Shown piece by piece: positions 25,622-35,516 of a DNA stretch of 60,740 nucleotides. Both the position numbers and the translations under genes were made by a program. Below the pieces are notes generated by a model. That model made no database searches, was not told the DNA's origin, and saw only the letters and a list, made by a program, of their open reading frames with translations. Source of the DNA: an uncultured Clostridia bacterium (lineage in GTDB: Bacteria > Bacillota > Clostridia > Christensenellales > Pumilibacteraceae). The stretch covers positions 1 to 60,740 of the forward strand of contig CAKQPR010000010.1 of NCBI GenBank assembly GCA_934270565.1, read 5' to 3'. The number at the start of each line of letters is the position of its first letter. Positions within the stretch are counted from its first letter, which is position 1.

Positions 25622-28600
25622 ATGAGAAAGGGTAAGACAAGAAACAAACTGATAGCGACGCTGTTCGTTATCGCGTGCGTGCTCGCGGCGCTTTCCGGCG
25701 CGGCTTGCGGAAACAAGGAGAAAACCGAAACGCTCGAAATCGAAGTGGTTTCGGACGCTTTCCGCGAAGAGCTCGTAATCACCAAGGAGTACGACGCCGA
25801 AACGCTCGTCGAAAAGAAGGACGGCGTAACGTACTCGATAAAAGAATTGTTCTATATGAACGCGGACTTTCAGCGCGTCGATATTCCGTTCAGCGGTATG
25901 AAATTCACGCAGAACGAGCCTTACGACGTCACGATCATAATTCACGGCGAGAGCGAAACCGAGTACGGCGACGCCACCGTCGAGCTTAAAATAAGCTATC
26001 TCACCAACGCAAGGGAACGCGCGCTTGTGGGATCGTGGAACGACGAGGGCGTGGTAAAAACCTACTCCGCAAACCCCGCTTACCTCACCGGCGACGCCGT
26101 TACCGCGGTAAAGGTCCGCTACAACGGCGATTTCAACCCGATAGGCGACGGTATGAATTTCGGATCGTTCATCGCGGGCAATCAGGAGTTTTCTTACACG
26201 AATTCCGACAACGCCGTTGTCGTTTTCGACGTGTATAACGCCAACGATTTCGAACTTACGTTCGGGCTTCTTCATTCGGCGGATAAGCAGAAATACGGCA
26301 TAGCTATGAACGTTTCCGCGCCCGCCGGGCAGTGGACCAAAGTGTGCTGGTCGCTTCACGCGCTCGGCCGCGACGCCGATACCGTGATCGAAAAGGGCAG
26401 TTTCGGAATAAAAGTCCGCGTCGCCGACGAAACGGTTTCCGCGCCGTACGACTACACGTTCTATATCTGCAACCCCGACGTTACCGACTATAGCGCCGAG
26501 AAGTTCCCGAACCTCGAATACCGCACGCCCGAGGAAATCGCGCAGGAGCGTTTCGAAGCGCTCGAGGGCGACGAACTCGATCGTAAGCTCGTAGGTTTCG
26601 CGCCTTCTACCGCAAACTACGACGTCACCACCGATACGACCGTGAAAAAAGAGGGCGAATCGTCGATCAAGGCTACGTTTACGCGCAACAAACTTCACGC
26701 GTTCACGACCTACAACCGCGGCACGATCATGAGCGATCAGAAAAGCGTTCTTTCCTCCGTTTACAAGCCCGCCGATATCGACTGGAGCAAAGCGTTTTTC
26801 GGAGTCTGGGTGAAACACACTCCCGAGTCCAAAGCCGCAAGAGCAAGTCTTCAGCTTCGTTTCGCGAATACGACCGACGGCAAGGCTTGGAACGGAAGCG
26901 AATATTTCGTGTACGACGCATACCCGAACAACAGAGATTTAGCCGCTACCGACGAGTGGCAGTACGTCGAATGGGATCTTTCCGATTTCGGTATTTTGGC
27001 GGCGAACGTAACCGATTACAAATTCTGCCTCTGCACCGAAATGATTCTCCCGAACGATGGCGACAGCGCGGCGATCTATATCGACGACGTCAGGGTGTTC
27101 ACCGGAATTAAACCCGCCGCCGCAGAAAAAGAACTTCTCGGCAGCTGGAGCGACGACGGCGTAACCAAATCTTACACCGACGATCCCGATTATCTGAAAG
27201 GATCCGCTCCCGCGGCTGTCAAAGTCGCATATTCGGGCACGCTCAACCCGCTCGGCAACGGCGTATGCTTCGGTATGATCAGCGGAGTAGACAACATTTT
27301 CACATATACCGACAAAAACAACGCGGTAATCACTTTCGACATTTACAACGACAACGATTTCGATCTGACCATAGGCATTCAGCATACCGCAGACAAGGTT
27401 AAATGGGGAATCGATATGAATGTTACCGCTCCCAAAAAGTCGTGGACGACGGTAGCGTGGTCGCTTCACGCAATGGGTTACGACGCCGATTCGATCATAG
27501 CAAACGGAACCTTCGCATTCAAAGTCCGCAAGCCCGATGCCGGACCGGTCGAGCAGTGCGATTACGCTTTCTACGTTTGCAATCTCGACGTGTGCGACTA
27601 CGACGCCGCGAAGTTCCCGAGCCTCGAAACCCGCACGCCCGAGGAGATCAAAGAAGCGCTTTACAACTCGCTCGATGGCGACGAAATCGACCGCAAGCTT
27701 GCCGTTTACGCTTCGCATACCCCCAACTACGCAGTCACCACCGATACGACCGACAAGTGCGGCAGCGTTACGGGCAGCACCTCTTCGATCAAGGCTACTT
27801 TCACCAACGACGGCGTGACTTATTCGGGCAATACGCTCCGCGGAACGATTGCCTGCGACGAAAGCGGAATCTTGTCCAAAGTGAACGTTCCCGCGAATAT
27901 CGACTGGAAACACGCTTTCTTCGGCGTGTGGGTAAAGGGCAGCGCGGCAGGCGGACTTAACCTGCGCTTTGCGAACACCTCGGACGGCACGACGTGGCAC
28001 GGAAGCCCGTATATGCAATTCGACAGCTATTACGATCCGTCGGGCAAAGTCAGCAACCTCGATTTCGGAACGAGCTGGATCTACCTCGAATGGGATCTTT
28101 CCCGCTACAACCTTGCGACCGAAAACGTAACCGATTATAAATTCTGTCTCTGCACCGAAATCGGCTCGAGCGTCGGCGACGTAAAAATCGTTTGGCTCGA
28201 CGGAATTACGGTATTCTCGAGAGACGAAAAAGGTTTCCTTACCGATACTCATACCGCCAACTACTCCGCGGCAATCGATACCGCAACGGTACCCGAGAAT
28301 ATTGACTATTCGGTTAAGTACACCTTCACAAAAGGCGAAACAGGTTATCCTACCGTAGCGAGAGGTACCTTCCTTAACGATACGGCGGGAGCTCTGTTCA
28401 AATACGACACCGTAAACAAAGTTACCGACTGGTCTAAGAAGGTTTATATCGGTTTCTGGATCAAGGATCCGACGAAAAGCGGTTTCAATATGGCGGTGCG
28501 TTTTGCAAACACGCAGGATGGAACGAATTACAATGGCTGGAAGGAAACTTGGGAGATGGAAAGCTATAGAATGGCTCCGAATATTAGTTCAACCGAGGAA

Positions 28601-28762
28601 TGGCAGTACTTCGAAATGTTGCTTTCTGACGCGCAGGGCGATTACTACACGGCGATTTACACCGAGAACGTAAAAGGCTGGAAGCTCGTTCTTGCAACGG
28701 AGAAGGGCGCGAGCGGCTCGTTCTATATCGCGGGTCTGTCGGTTTACAACAAAGCCGAATAA
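25622..28762 (+). CDS. Large repetitive beta-sandwich surface lipoprotein, putative glycan binder
   Basis: The 1046-residue protein has a lipoprotein signal (lipobox SGAAC) and no catalytic motif that I recognise. After an N-terminal ~110-residue domain it repeats a unit of about 370 residues: one begins near 133 (ALVGSWNDEGVVKTYS) and the next near 503 (LLGSWSDDGVTKSYT). Each unit has two halves; the second half contains DRKL, the FFGVWVK strand and NVTDYKFCLCTE. A third copy of the second half ends the protein (YIGFWIKDPTKSGFN). The architecture suggests carbohydrate-binding-like beta-sandwiches on the cell surface. It follows the importer genes, as does the 1942-residue lipoprotein at 43950. 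Its ribosome binding site is AAGGAGAAGGAG. Confidence 0.7.
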   Translation: MRKGKTRNKLIATLFVIACVLAALSGAACGNKEKTETLEIEVVSDAFREELVITKEYDAETLVEKKDGVTYSIKELFYMNADFQRVDIPFSGMKFTQNEPYDVTIIIHGESETEYGDATVELKISYLTNARERALVGSWNDEGVVKTYSANPAYLTGDAVTAVKVRYNGDFNPIGDGMNFGSFIAGNQEFSYTNSDNAVVVFDVYNANDFELTFGLLHSADKQKYGIAMNVSAPAGQWTKVCWSLHALGRDADTVIEKGSFGIKVRVADETVSAPYDYTFYICNPDVTDYSAEKFPNLEYRTPEEIAQERFEALEGDELDRKLVGFAPSTANYDVTTDTTVKKEGESSIKATFTRNKLHAFTTYNRGTIMSDQKSVLSSVYKPADIDWSKAFFGVWVKHTPESKAARASLQLRFANTTDGKAWNGSEYFVYDAYPNNRDLAATDEWQYVEWDLSDFGILAANVTDYKFCLCTEMILPNDGDSAAIYIDDVRVFTGIKPAAAEKELLGSWSDDGVTKSYTDDPDYLKGSAPAAVKVAYSGTLNPLGNGVCFGMISGVDNIFTYTDKNNAVITFDIYNDNDFDLTIGIQHTADKVKWGIDMNVTAPKKSWTTVAWSLHAMGYDADSIIANGTFAFKVRKPDAGPVEQCDYAFYVCNLDVCDYDAAKFPSLETRTPEEIKEALYNSLDGDEIDRKLAVYASHTPNYAVTTDTTDKCGSVTGSTSSIKATFTNDGVTYSGNTLRGTIACDESGILSKVNVPANIDWKHAFFGVWVKGSAAGGLNLRFANTSDGTTWHGSPYMQFDSYYDPSGKVSNLDFGTSWIYLEWDLSRYNLATENVTDYKFCLCTEIGSSVGDVKIVWLDGITVFSRDEKGFLTDTHTANYSAAIDTATVPENIDYSVKYTFTKGETGYPTVARGTFLNDTAGALFKYDTVNKVTDWSKKVYIGFWIKDPTKSGFNMAVRFANTQDGTNYNGWKETWEMESYRMAPNISSTEEWQYFEMLLSDAQGDYYTAIYTENVKGWKLVLATEKGASGSFYIAGLSVYNKAE

Positions 28763-28782
28763 TCAAAAATAAACTTGCGGGG

Positions 28783-28814
28783 GATCGGCTCGAGGGAGAC
28801 CTCGGGTCGATTTT
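28783..28814 (+). terminator. Hairpin with weak terminator character inside the block
   Basis: A 13-bp stem with a GAGA loop (CTCGAGG facing CCTCGGG, several G-T pairs) followed by TTTTCC. It may partly end transcription after the large lipoprotein and lower GH20 expression. Confidence 0.5.
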
Positions 28815-28844
28815 CCGAAAATCATTACTTAAAACGGTGAGAAT

Positions 28845-30707
28845 ATGTTAAAAATCAATTATTGCGGAGACGAAAAGTTTTTGCGCGGGCTTGAAATTCT
28901 CGCGCCTCGGCTCGGGTTCGCTTTGTCGGACGGCGGCGTGAAAATCGTCGCGACCGAAACCGACAACCGCGAAATCATCGTAAAAAGAAACGGCGACGGA
29001 TACGAATTTTGCTATTACGATACGGTTTCGTTCTACCGCGCGTTTTCGCTTTGTCTGATGCGGATTGAGGACGGAAAGCCGGATGAAATCCGCGTAAAAC
29101 CGTATTTTTCGCGTATGGGAAGTATGCAGTGCGCCGAATTTGCCGTCATCAACGTAAATACGCTGAAAGAACTTATTGTCGAGCACGCGCTTTGCGGTAT
29201 GGACTATATGCAGCTTTATACCGAAACCGTTTACGAAATCGACGGCGAGCCGTATTTCGGTTATCGTCGCGGCAGATACTCGAAAGAGGAGATTAAGGAG
29301 ATTGTCGCGTTCGGCAGAATTTTCGGCGTGAAAATCGTTCCCGCGATAGAAACGCTCGCGCACCTTGCCAACATGTTCAGATGGGCGCCTTACGGGAATA
29401 TGTTCGATATAGCGGGCACGATGCTCGTCAATTACGAGCCGAGTTACGCGCTTATCGAAAAGATGATCGCCACCGCGCGCGAAGCGTTCGACACGGACGA
29501 AATCAACCTCGGTATGGACGAGGCGTATTTTATGGGCTTCGGGCGGTACAACTGGTTCGTGGACGAAAACCGCCCCGACCGCAACGAGCTTTTTATAAAC
29601 CACGTCAAAAGGGTCAAGGAAATCGCCGAAAAGCACGGCTTTACCGATACGGCGATCTGGTTCGACAACCTTTTCGGAATGAATTACAAGGGATATATCG
29701 ACCCGCCCGAATGGCTTTTCAAGGACTTTCCCGCGCTCGTGTGCGAGAATTTCCCCGATATACGGCTTATTTTCTGGAATTACGGCATTACCGACCTCGG
29801 CGATTTCGTGCGCACCGTCGGCTATATCCGTCAGCTTTCGGATCGGGTGAGCTTCGCGAGTATGGCGCACGGCTATACTTCGTTCGCGCCGCAGAATTCG
29901 ATCACCGAACGGCTCGTGCAAACCGCGCTCGATGGGTGCAGAAAAACGGGCATTACCGACCTTATGATCACTTGGTGGGGCAGCAAAATGTCGCCGCTCG
30001 CGCTGATGCCGTCCTATTACGACTACGCCGAGCGCACCTCCGAAACCGTCGGCTACACCGAGGACGAACGCGCCGAATTTCTGTACGGGCACACCTATAC
30101 CGAGCTCAAAAAACTCGACGATCCGAATTTCGTTTGCGAGGGAGTGCAGGCGACCGGCAAAGCGGAAGGCAAAAACCTGCCGTTGTACGCGCTTTTCGAC
30201 GATCCGCTTTATCCGCTTCTTGCCCGACACGTCCCCGAAAACGCCGATTCGGCTTTCGCCGCGTGTGAAAGGGAAATGCGGCAACTTTCCGCGAAAAAGT
30301 CGGTTTTAAGTCGTATTTACGCGTTCGAAGCCGAACTTTGTCGCGTTTTGTCGCTTAAAGTCGGAATTTATCCGCGCGCGAAAACGGCTTACGACCGAAA
30401 AGATACGACGGCGCTTCGGGCGGTTTCGGACGAACTCTCGGCGGCTCGGTCGGCTATGCGCGAGTTTTTCGCGACGTACCGCGATTATTACCTTTCGTTC
30501 GCAAAACCCGACCTCTTCGCGCAGTGGGAAAGCGCGTTCGGAGCGGCGATTTTCAGACTCGGCGTTGCAAAGGAAAAGATCGACGATTACGTTAGCGGCA
30601 AAACCGCTTCCGTGCCCGAACTCGAGCGCGAAGTCCTGCCGATTTCTCCCGCCGCCGACGGCAAAACCATAGCGTATTCGGATATTTTCGGCGGTCTGCT
30701 TCAATAG
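28845..30707 (+). CDS. GH20 beta-N-acetylhexosaminidase-like enzyme, cytoplasmic
   Basis: This 620-residue protein lacks a signal peptide. Residues 1-90 are a small alpha/beta domain and residues 95-430 a TIM barrel. The catalytic Asp-Glu pair of GH20 is present at 225-226 in NLGMDEAYFMG, where Asp orients the acetamido group of the substrate and Glu is the acid/base. The C-terminus is helical. The sequence resembles the intracellular GH20C-type exo-hexosaminidases, which remove terminal GlcNAc or GalNAc. It is the last gene of the block and would act on imported oligosaccharides. The ribosome binding site GGTGAG is weak. A 1.26-kb repeat region follows. Confidence 0.85.
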   Translation: MLKINYCGDEKFLRGLEILAPRLGFALSDGGVKIVATETDNREIIVKRNGDGYEFCYYDTVSFYRAFSLCLMRIEDGKPDEIRVKPYFSRMGSMQCAEFAVINVNTLKELIVEHALCGMDYMQLYTETVYEIDGEPYFGYRRGRYSKEEIKEIVAFGRIFGVKIVPAIETLAHLANMFRWAPYGNMFDIAGTMLVNYEPSYALIEKMIATAREAFDTDEINLGMDEAYFMGFGRYNWFVDENRPDRNELFINHVKRVKEIAEKHGFTDTAIWFDNLFGMNYKGYIDPPEWLFKDFPALVCENFPDIRLIFWNYGITDLGDFVRTVGYIRQLSDRVSFASMAHGYTSFAPQNSITERLVQTALDGCRKTGITDLMITWWGSKMSPLALMPSYYDYAERTSETVGYTEDERAEFLYGHTYTELKKLDDPNFVCEGVQATGKAEGKNLPLYALFDDPLYPLLARHVPENADSAFAACEREMRQLSAKKSVLSRIYAFEAELCRVLSLKVGIYPRAKTAYDRKDTTALRAVSDELSAARSAMREFFATYRDYYLSFAKPDLFAQWESAFGAAIFRLGVAKEKIDDYVSGKTASVPELEREVLPISPAADGKTIAYSDIFGGLLQ

Positions 30708-31096
30708 CCCGCCCGCGCCGTTTGCAAGAATTTCACGGCAGAACCGCCATTATAATTTAACGGCGTAGCAGATAACCCCGCCCGCAATGGGAACGGGGTA
30801 GGCTAAACGTCCGCCCGCAAGGTAACGGAGGCTAATTCGCCCGCCCGCAAGGGAAATATAAACGGCAAATAAGGAAAAATCGACGGACTTTCCGTCACTG
30901 CCTACGCTCCGTTTGACATTGTACCCGCCGTTAGGATATATTTAAGTCGCAAAGGAGCGGGCGCGTAACCCGCGCGGGCAAGTATTTGCTTGGAATGTGT
31001 TTCCCGCCTCGGTAGGGCGGGACGCCCTCGTCCGCCCGCAAACCAAGCGGAACGCTCTTATTTTACGAAAGGAAATCCCGCGATAGCGGACAACCT

Positions 31097-31241
31097 TTTA
31101 AAGCCTTCCCCCTTGGGGGAAGGTGGCACGAGTGTGAGCGAAGCGATCCGAGTGACGAATGAGGGGTCGGGCTATAACGAACGTAACGTAAAAGACAACC
31201 CCTCATCAGTCGCTACGCGACAGGTCCCCAAGGGGAAGCCT
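31097..31241 (-). repeat. Palindromic element A, copy 3 (inverted)
   Basis: Reverse orientation relative to copies 1, 2 and 4, with AAAGCCTTCCCCCTTGGGGG at one end, the GATCCGAGTGACGAATGAGG stretch inside, and CCCCAAGGGGAAGCCTT at the other end. Confidence 0.8.
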
Positions 31242-31612
31242 TATATGGTCGAAATGACGTTAAAAAGCGACGAACTTTAAAGGTCGGTAAGTCGTGGTAG
31301 GGGCGGACGCCTCGTCCGCCCGGCAGGGAACCCCTGCGGGCAAGTATTTAGGTTGTACCGTTTATTTGCGACCGTATTCGCTCCCGCGAGATCCTTACGA
31401 CTGCGCGCTACGCGCTCCGTTCAGGATGACGAAGCTAATGAGCGTTCAGCGAGGATATATAAGGTTTGTTTGTTTCGGTAGATCGTGGTATGGCGGACAA
31501 TCGTAACGTCTGTTAAAGCTGTGGTAGGGGCGGGATGCCCTCGTCCCGCCGCAAACCAAGCGGAACGCTTTCACCTTACGAATGAACAATTCCGCCGTAG
31601 GCGGTCGTTATC

Positions 31613-31851
31613 TTGCCTCCTTTGTGTAAAGGGCGCGACGCGGCGGTGCGAAGCACCGTAAAAACAGTCCACAGGTGACTGTTTTTAGCCAAAGCGGCGA
31701 AGTAGCTGTGCTACGAGCCAGGGGTAGGCACGAGTGTGAGCGAAGCGAGCCGAGTGACGGTGGGATTGTTAAAGCGAAACTGTAATTCGTACAGCTTCTT
31801 TACAATCCCCCACCCGACTTACGTCGGGAGCCCCCTTTGCACAAAGGGGCC
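31613..31851. repeat. Structured repeat element B, copy 1
   Basis: About 240 bp bounded by CCTCCTTTGTGTAAAGG and CCTTTGCACAAAGG. Inside lies a perfect terminator-like hairpin (AAAAACAGTC at 31660-31669, GACTGTTTTT at 31677-31686) and a CTGTA-ATTCG-TACAG hairpin. The second copy is at 53718-53958. Confidence 0.8.
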
Positions 31852-31965
31852 CGAATTTGTCCGCTGTCGCGGTATTTTCTTCCTTAGTGCCGCATTAAGC
31901 GGAAGTTCGCCGAAAACATCTTCAAATTGCACACAAAAATTCAGACAAAGAAGGGATAGACAAAA

Positions 31966-33201
31966 ATGAAAGACAAACTCAGAATAGGTTTCGTAGGGCT
32001 CGGGCAGCGCGGAAACGGACTTATGACGAACGTGCTCGTCAACGACGAAGTGGTAATTACCGCGCTTTGCGATATTTACGAGGAGCGCGTGGAAAAAGCC
32101 GCGGCGCGCGTCACTGGAAACGGCGATCCCGAGCCGTTCCGCACGACCGATTACAAGGCGCTCGTGGACAGCGGAGTGGACGTCGTGATCGTTTCGACCG
32201 GCTGGAGCAATCACGTTCTCGTCGCGCTTTACGCAATGGAAAAGGGCGTAACGATCGCAATGGAAGTGGGCGGAACGCACAGCATCGAGGACTGCTGGAA
32301 ACTCGTTGACTGCTACGAGCGCACGAAAACGCCGTTTATGTTCCTCGAAAACTGCTGTTACAACAAGGACGAAGCGCTTGCGACGTCGCTCGTCCGCAAC
32401 GGCGTGCTCGGCAATATTTCGTTCTGTCAGGGCTACTATTGCCACTACCTTTGCGACGAGATCGCGGGCGGGATCGACACGCACCATTACAGGCTCAAAG
32501 AGTACACCGAGCACAACTGCGAAAATTACCCCACGCACGAACTCGGACCGATCGCAAAGATCCTCAATATCAACGGCGGAAACCGCTTCGTTTCGCTCGT
32601 TTCGATGGCGTCAAAAGCTCAGGGACTTAAAGAATTCATCGCGCGGACGGAAAAATACCGCAACCGCCTCGGCGACCGCAATTTCAATCAGGGCGACGTC
32701 GTAACCACCATGATAAAGTGCGAAAACGGCGAAACGATTTTTCTCAAGCTCGACACGACCCTGCCTCGGCTTTACGAGCGCGGCCTGACGGTGAGCGGCA
32801 CGAAAGGCTTTTATTGTCAGACCACCAACGCCGTGATTCTCGACGACGGCAAATTCAATCACGAGCTCGACACTTACGGCAAGGGTTTCGACAGCGCGGA
32901 CGAGTTCGTAGCCGATTATCAGGTCGAGGACTGGAAAAAGATCATCCCCGAGGAAATCGAGCGCGGGCACGGCGGTATGGACTACATTATGCTCAGTCGG
33001 TTTTTCCGCGCCGTCCGCGACGGTAAACCCATGCCCGTCGACGTATACGACGCCGTTTCGTGGATGTGCGTAACAGCGCTTTCCGAACAGTCGATCGCGC
33101 TCGGAAGTCAGCCCGTCGAATTCCCCGACTTTACGCGCGGACAATACAAAAACCGCAAAACCGCAGACGTTTTCGACTATCCGATCGTAAAAAAGGACTG
33201 A
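31966..33201 (+). CDS. GH109-like Gfo/Idh/MocA protein, putative alpha-N-acetylgalactosaminidase
   Basis: This 411-residue protein has an N-terminal Rossmann fold (IGFVGLGQRGNGLM, residues 7-20) and the block ENYPTHELGPIAKIL at 186-200, where GH109 enzymes carry the conserved YPTH...GP. GH109 uses tightly bound NAD in a redox cycle to hydrolyse alpha-N-acetylgalactosaminides. NGGNRFVSLVSMAS also fits that group. No signal peptide is visible, so it would work in the cytoplasm. Ordinary sugar oxidoreductases share much of this fold, so the GH109 call is moderate. It is the first gene of a three-gene block with 6-bp gaps and has an AAGAAGGG ribosome binding site. Confidence 0.7.
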   Translation: MKDKLRIGFVGLGQRGNGLMTNVLVNDEVVITALCDIYEERVEKAAARVTGNGDPEPFRTTDYKALVDSGVDVVIVSTGWSNHVLVALYAMEKGVTIAMEVGGTHSIEDCWKLVDCYERTKTPFMFLENCCYNKDEALATSLVRNGVLGNISFCQGYYCHYLCDEIAGGIDTHHYRLKEYTEHNCENYPTHELGPIAKILNINGGNRFVSLVSMASKAQGLKEFIARTEKYRNRLGDRNFNQGDVVTTMIKCENGETIFLKLDTTLPRLYERGLTVSGTKGFYCQTTNAVILDDGKFNHELDTYGKGFDSADEFVADYQVEDWKKIIPEEIERGHGGMDYIMLSRFFRAVRDGKPMPVDVYDAVSWMCVTALSEQSIALGSQPVEFPDFTRGQYKNRKTADVFDYPIVKKD

Positions 33202-33207
33202 AAAACG

Positions 33208-34452
33208 ATGAAAATCAAGCCGATTTACGAAAGAACGAGCGAATATATCCGCGCTTCGTGGCGCGAAGCCGTAAAGCGCCGCGACGTCGATAAAAATTTC
33301 GTCATGCCGTGCGACTACGTTCCGCCGTGCGTGGACGGAGACCTTACGAACCTCTACTACTGGGACACCTATTTCACCAACCTCGGGCTGCTCGGCGACG
33401 GCGAAACCGAGCTCGCCCGCGGCAATATCGAAAACCTTATCTTCTGCCTGTACAAGTTCGGTTGCGTTCCGAACATGTGCAGGGCGAACGGCGCGACTTA
33501 CGCGAGCCAGCCGCCGCTTCTGTTCATGATGGCAAAGGACTATTACGAGTATTCGGGCGACAAGGAGTTTCTGAAAAAATGCTACTCCGCGCTCGGGCTC
33601 GAATACTGTTTCTGGAAGGAAAAACGTTCTTCGCCGACGGGGCTCAATCGTTACGGCTCGAACTTCGATTATTCGGCGAACGAACCGGATCTGAGCGAAT
33701 TTTCCCGTCGTATGAAACGCGACTTCGGAGCTCTGCCGCGCGAGGAAAAACTCGCTATCGCGCTCGACCGCAACGCCGAGGGCGAAAGCGGGCACGATTA
33801 TACGCCCCGCTTTTTCGGCAAGGCTTACGAAATCAATCCGATCGACCTCAACTCGTACCTTTACGGCTTCGAGCTTACCATGGCGGAATTTTCCGAGATA
33901 CTCGGCGCGGGCGACGAAAAATCGTGGAAAAGGTGCGCGAGCAGGCGTAAATCGCTCATAAACAAATACTGTCTCGACCCCGAAACGGGCGTTTATTCCG
34001 ACTACAACTTCGCCGAGGGCAAGCGCACGGGCGTTTACTGCGGCGCGAGCTATCTGCCGTTCGTGTTCGGGCTTTCCCGAAGCGGCCGCGCGCTCGACCT
34101 TATAAACGAGCGGCTCGTGGGCGAATACGGCGTTTTCTGCTGCGAAAAGCTCCCCTCGGACGGGCTCGAATATCAGTGGGGCTACCCGAACTCGTGGGCG
34201 CCGTACAACCTGTTCGGCTACGTCGCGAACAGGCGTTGCGGCAGAACGAAGGTCGCGGAGCGTATCGCGAAAGCGTGGCTCGAGAACGTTTCCGCAACTT
34301 TCGCGGCGACGGGCAAGCTTTACGAGAAATACGACGGAGAGAAGGGCGGCGCGGCAACCGTGAACGAGTACGGCGTGCCCGAAATGCTCGGCTGGACGGC
34401 GGGCGTGTTCCAGAAACTCCTCGCCGAATGCAAAGCGCGGGTATACAGGTAA
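33208..34452 (+). CDS. GH37/trehalase-like (alpha/alpha)6 glycosidase
   Basis: The 414-residue cytoplasmic protein follows the layout of trehalase-type GH37/GH63-related enzymes. LYYWDTYFTNLGLL (Trp52-Asp53) corresponds to the family's YxWDxY/F block. QWGYPNSWAPYN at 323-334 corresponds to QWDxPxGWAP but has Gly in place of the Asp. GVPEMLGWTAGVFQKLL near the end is also typical. The protein is shorter than true trehalases, and the altered signature argues for a different substrate. It lies 6 bp after the GH109-like gene and 6 bp before the permease gene, so it shares their transcript. Confidence 0.7.
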   Translation: MKIKPIYERTSEYIRASWREAVKRRDVDKNFVMPCDYVPPCVDGDLTNLYYWDTYFTNLGLLGDGETELARGNIENLIFCLYKFGCVPNMCRANGATYASQPPLLFMMAKDYYEYSGDKEFLKKCYSALGLEYCFWKEKRSSPTGLNRYGSNFDYSANEPDLSEFSRRMKRDFGALPREEKLAIALDRNAEGESGHDYTPRFFGKAYEINPIDLNSYLYGFELTMAEFSEILGAGDEKSWKRCASRRKSLINKYCLDPETGVYSDYNFAEGKRTGVYCGASYLPFVFGLSRSGRALDLINERLVGEYGVFCCEKLPSDGLEYQWGYPNSWAPYNLFGYVANRRCGRTKVAERIAKAWLENVSATFAATGKLYEKYDGEKGGAATVNEYGVPEMLGWTAGVFQKLLAECKARVYR

Positions 34453-34458
34453 AACAAA

Positions 34459-35433
34459 TTGAATATCTTTCTTATTTGCGGCGGCTTTGCGATAATCGCG
34501 GCGATGCGCGTTATTCAGCGTGTGTGCTCCAAAACTTCCAGCCGCCTCGTAAACGACAATTACACGTTTTTCAAATACGGCGCGGCGTATCAGCTGTTCG
34601 CCGCGGTTTTTGCGCTCGTCACGGCGTTTGCGGTCGGTTTTTACGGCGTAAACGCGCCTACGATCGTCTGTTCGGCGATAAGCGCTATTCTGTTCGGAAT
34701 CGACCTTTTCTGCGGGATCGAGGCGATAAAAGGCTGTTCGCTCGTCGTAGCAAACACGTTCGCGAACGGCGGGCTGATTATCTCGGTCGCGGCTTCGTAC
34801 ATATGGTTCGGCGAGGACGTGAGCGCTTTCCAGATCGCGGGGCTCGTCGTGTTTTTCGTCTCGGTCTACCTTCTTTCCGTCACGAAAAAAGAGGAAAAGG
34901 ACAAGAAAATCACGCCGAAAACGCTTATTCTGCTCATTATCGACCTTATCGCGAACGGCGCCGTCATGGTCGTTCAGAAATACTTCGCGCTGAAGGTCGA
35001 GGGCGGCAATACGGCGGTGTTTTCGGTGTTTACCTTCCTGTTATGCGCCGTCATAATGGCTGTTTGCGCGCTCGTCGTGCGGCTTCGCCCGACCGAGCCC
35101 GAGCCCGCGTTGTCCGCGCCCGAACGAAGTGAAAATACGAAACCCGACAAAAAACCGTTCCTTTGCGCCAAGCTCGTCATCTGCGCCGCCGCGCTCGCGT
35201 TAGCGCTTTTCGCGATAAACTACCTCGTCACCGAAATGGGGCATTACGTCGATTCGGTCGTGCTTTTCCCTGTTTCGAGCGCGATAAGCGTGCTTATAAC
35301 GGCGCTCGTGGGCGCGATCGCGTACAAAGAAAAACCGAACGCGTTCGGGATTGCGGGCATAATCCTCGGACTTGTCTCGATTATTCTTCTCAGCGTTTTC
35401 ACGCCGTCGGTGGTTTCCGCGATTTTTGGCTGA
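34459..35433 (+). CDS. EamA/DMT-superfamily transporter
   Basis: This 324-residue membrane protein has about ten predicted helices in two halves, as in the drug/metabolite transporter superfamily (the halves end in VVFFVSVYLLSVTKKE and IAGIILGLVSIILLSVF). A charged loop at about 215-235 separates TM segments. It starts at TTG with only a weak AGGT upstream, right after the GH37-like gene, so translation is probably coupled. Context suggests export or import of a sugar-derived metabolite; the family does not reveal the substrate. Confidence 0.75.
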   Translation: MNIFLICGGFAIIAAMRVIQRVCSKTSSRLVNDNYTFFKYGAAYQLFAAVFALVTAFAVGFYGVNAPTIVCSAISAILFGIDLFCGIEAIKGCSLVVANTFANGGLIISVAASYIWFGEDVSAFQIAGLVVFFVSVYLLSVTKKEEKDKKITPKTLILLIIDLIANGAVMVVQKYFALKVEGGNTAVFSVFTFLLCAVIMAVCALVVRLRPTEPEPALSAPERSENTKPDKKPFLCAKLVICAAALALALFAINYLVTEMGHYVDSVVLFPVSSAISVLITALVGAIAYKEKPNAFGIAGIILGLVSIILLSVFTPSVVSAIFG

Positions 35434-35477
35434 ATTCGTCGGAAATAAGTTATCCGAAAGTCGGCGCCGCCGAAAAA

Positions 35478-35516
35478 TGTTAAAAAACAGCAAGAATCGG
35501 TTAAAAAAACGCAAGA
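35478..35516 (+). promoter_or_regulatory. Tandem AraC-type operator, two half-sites 21 bp apart
   Basis: TGTTAAAAAACAGCAAGA (35478-35495) and GGTTAAAAAAACGCAAGA (35499-35516) share 15 of 18 bases with starts exactly 21 bp apart, two helical turns. The second overlaps the -35 position. The same pair occurs upstream of the gene at 38586. Confidence 0.75.

Larger units (their letters stand above)
30708..31965. repeat. Repeat-dense region between two glycan blocks
   Basis: No gene is supported in about 1.26 kb. It holds several CGCCCGCAAGG modules (30770-30860), a GGTAGGGCGGGACGCCCTCG module (31010), element A inverted (31097-31241), GTAGGGGCGG modules (31294, 31512) and element B (31613-31851). 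A promoter-like pair TTGACA/TATATT with an 18-bp spacer (30913-30942) lies over 1 kb from the next gene and is not convincing. Confidence 0.75.

Noticed and set aside
30913..30942. TTGACA/TATATT pair in the repeat region before 31966
   Set aside because: 18-bp spacer is acceptable, but it lies 1 kb upstream with repeats and a terminator-like hairpin in between.
30990..31506. Small forward frames in the 30.7-32 kb gap
   Set aside because: They are made of repeat modules that shift frame from copy to copy and have no ribosome binding sites.
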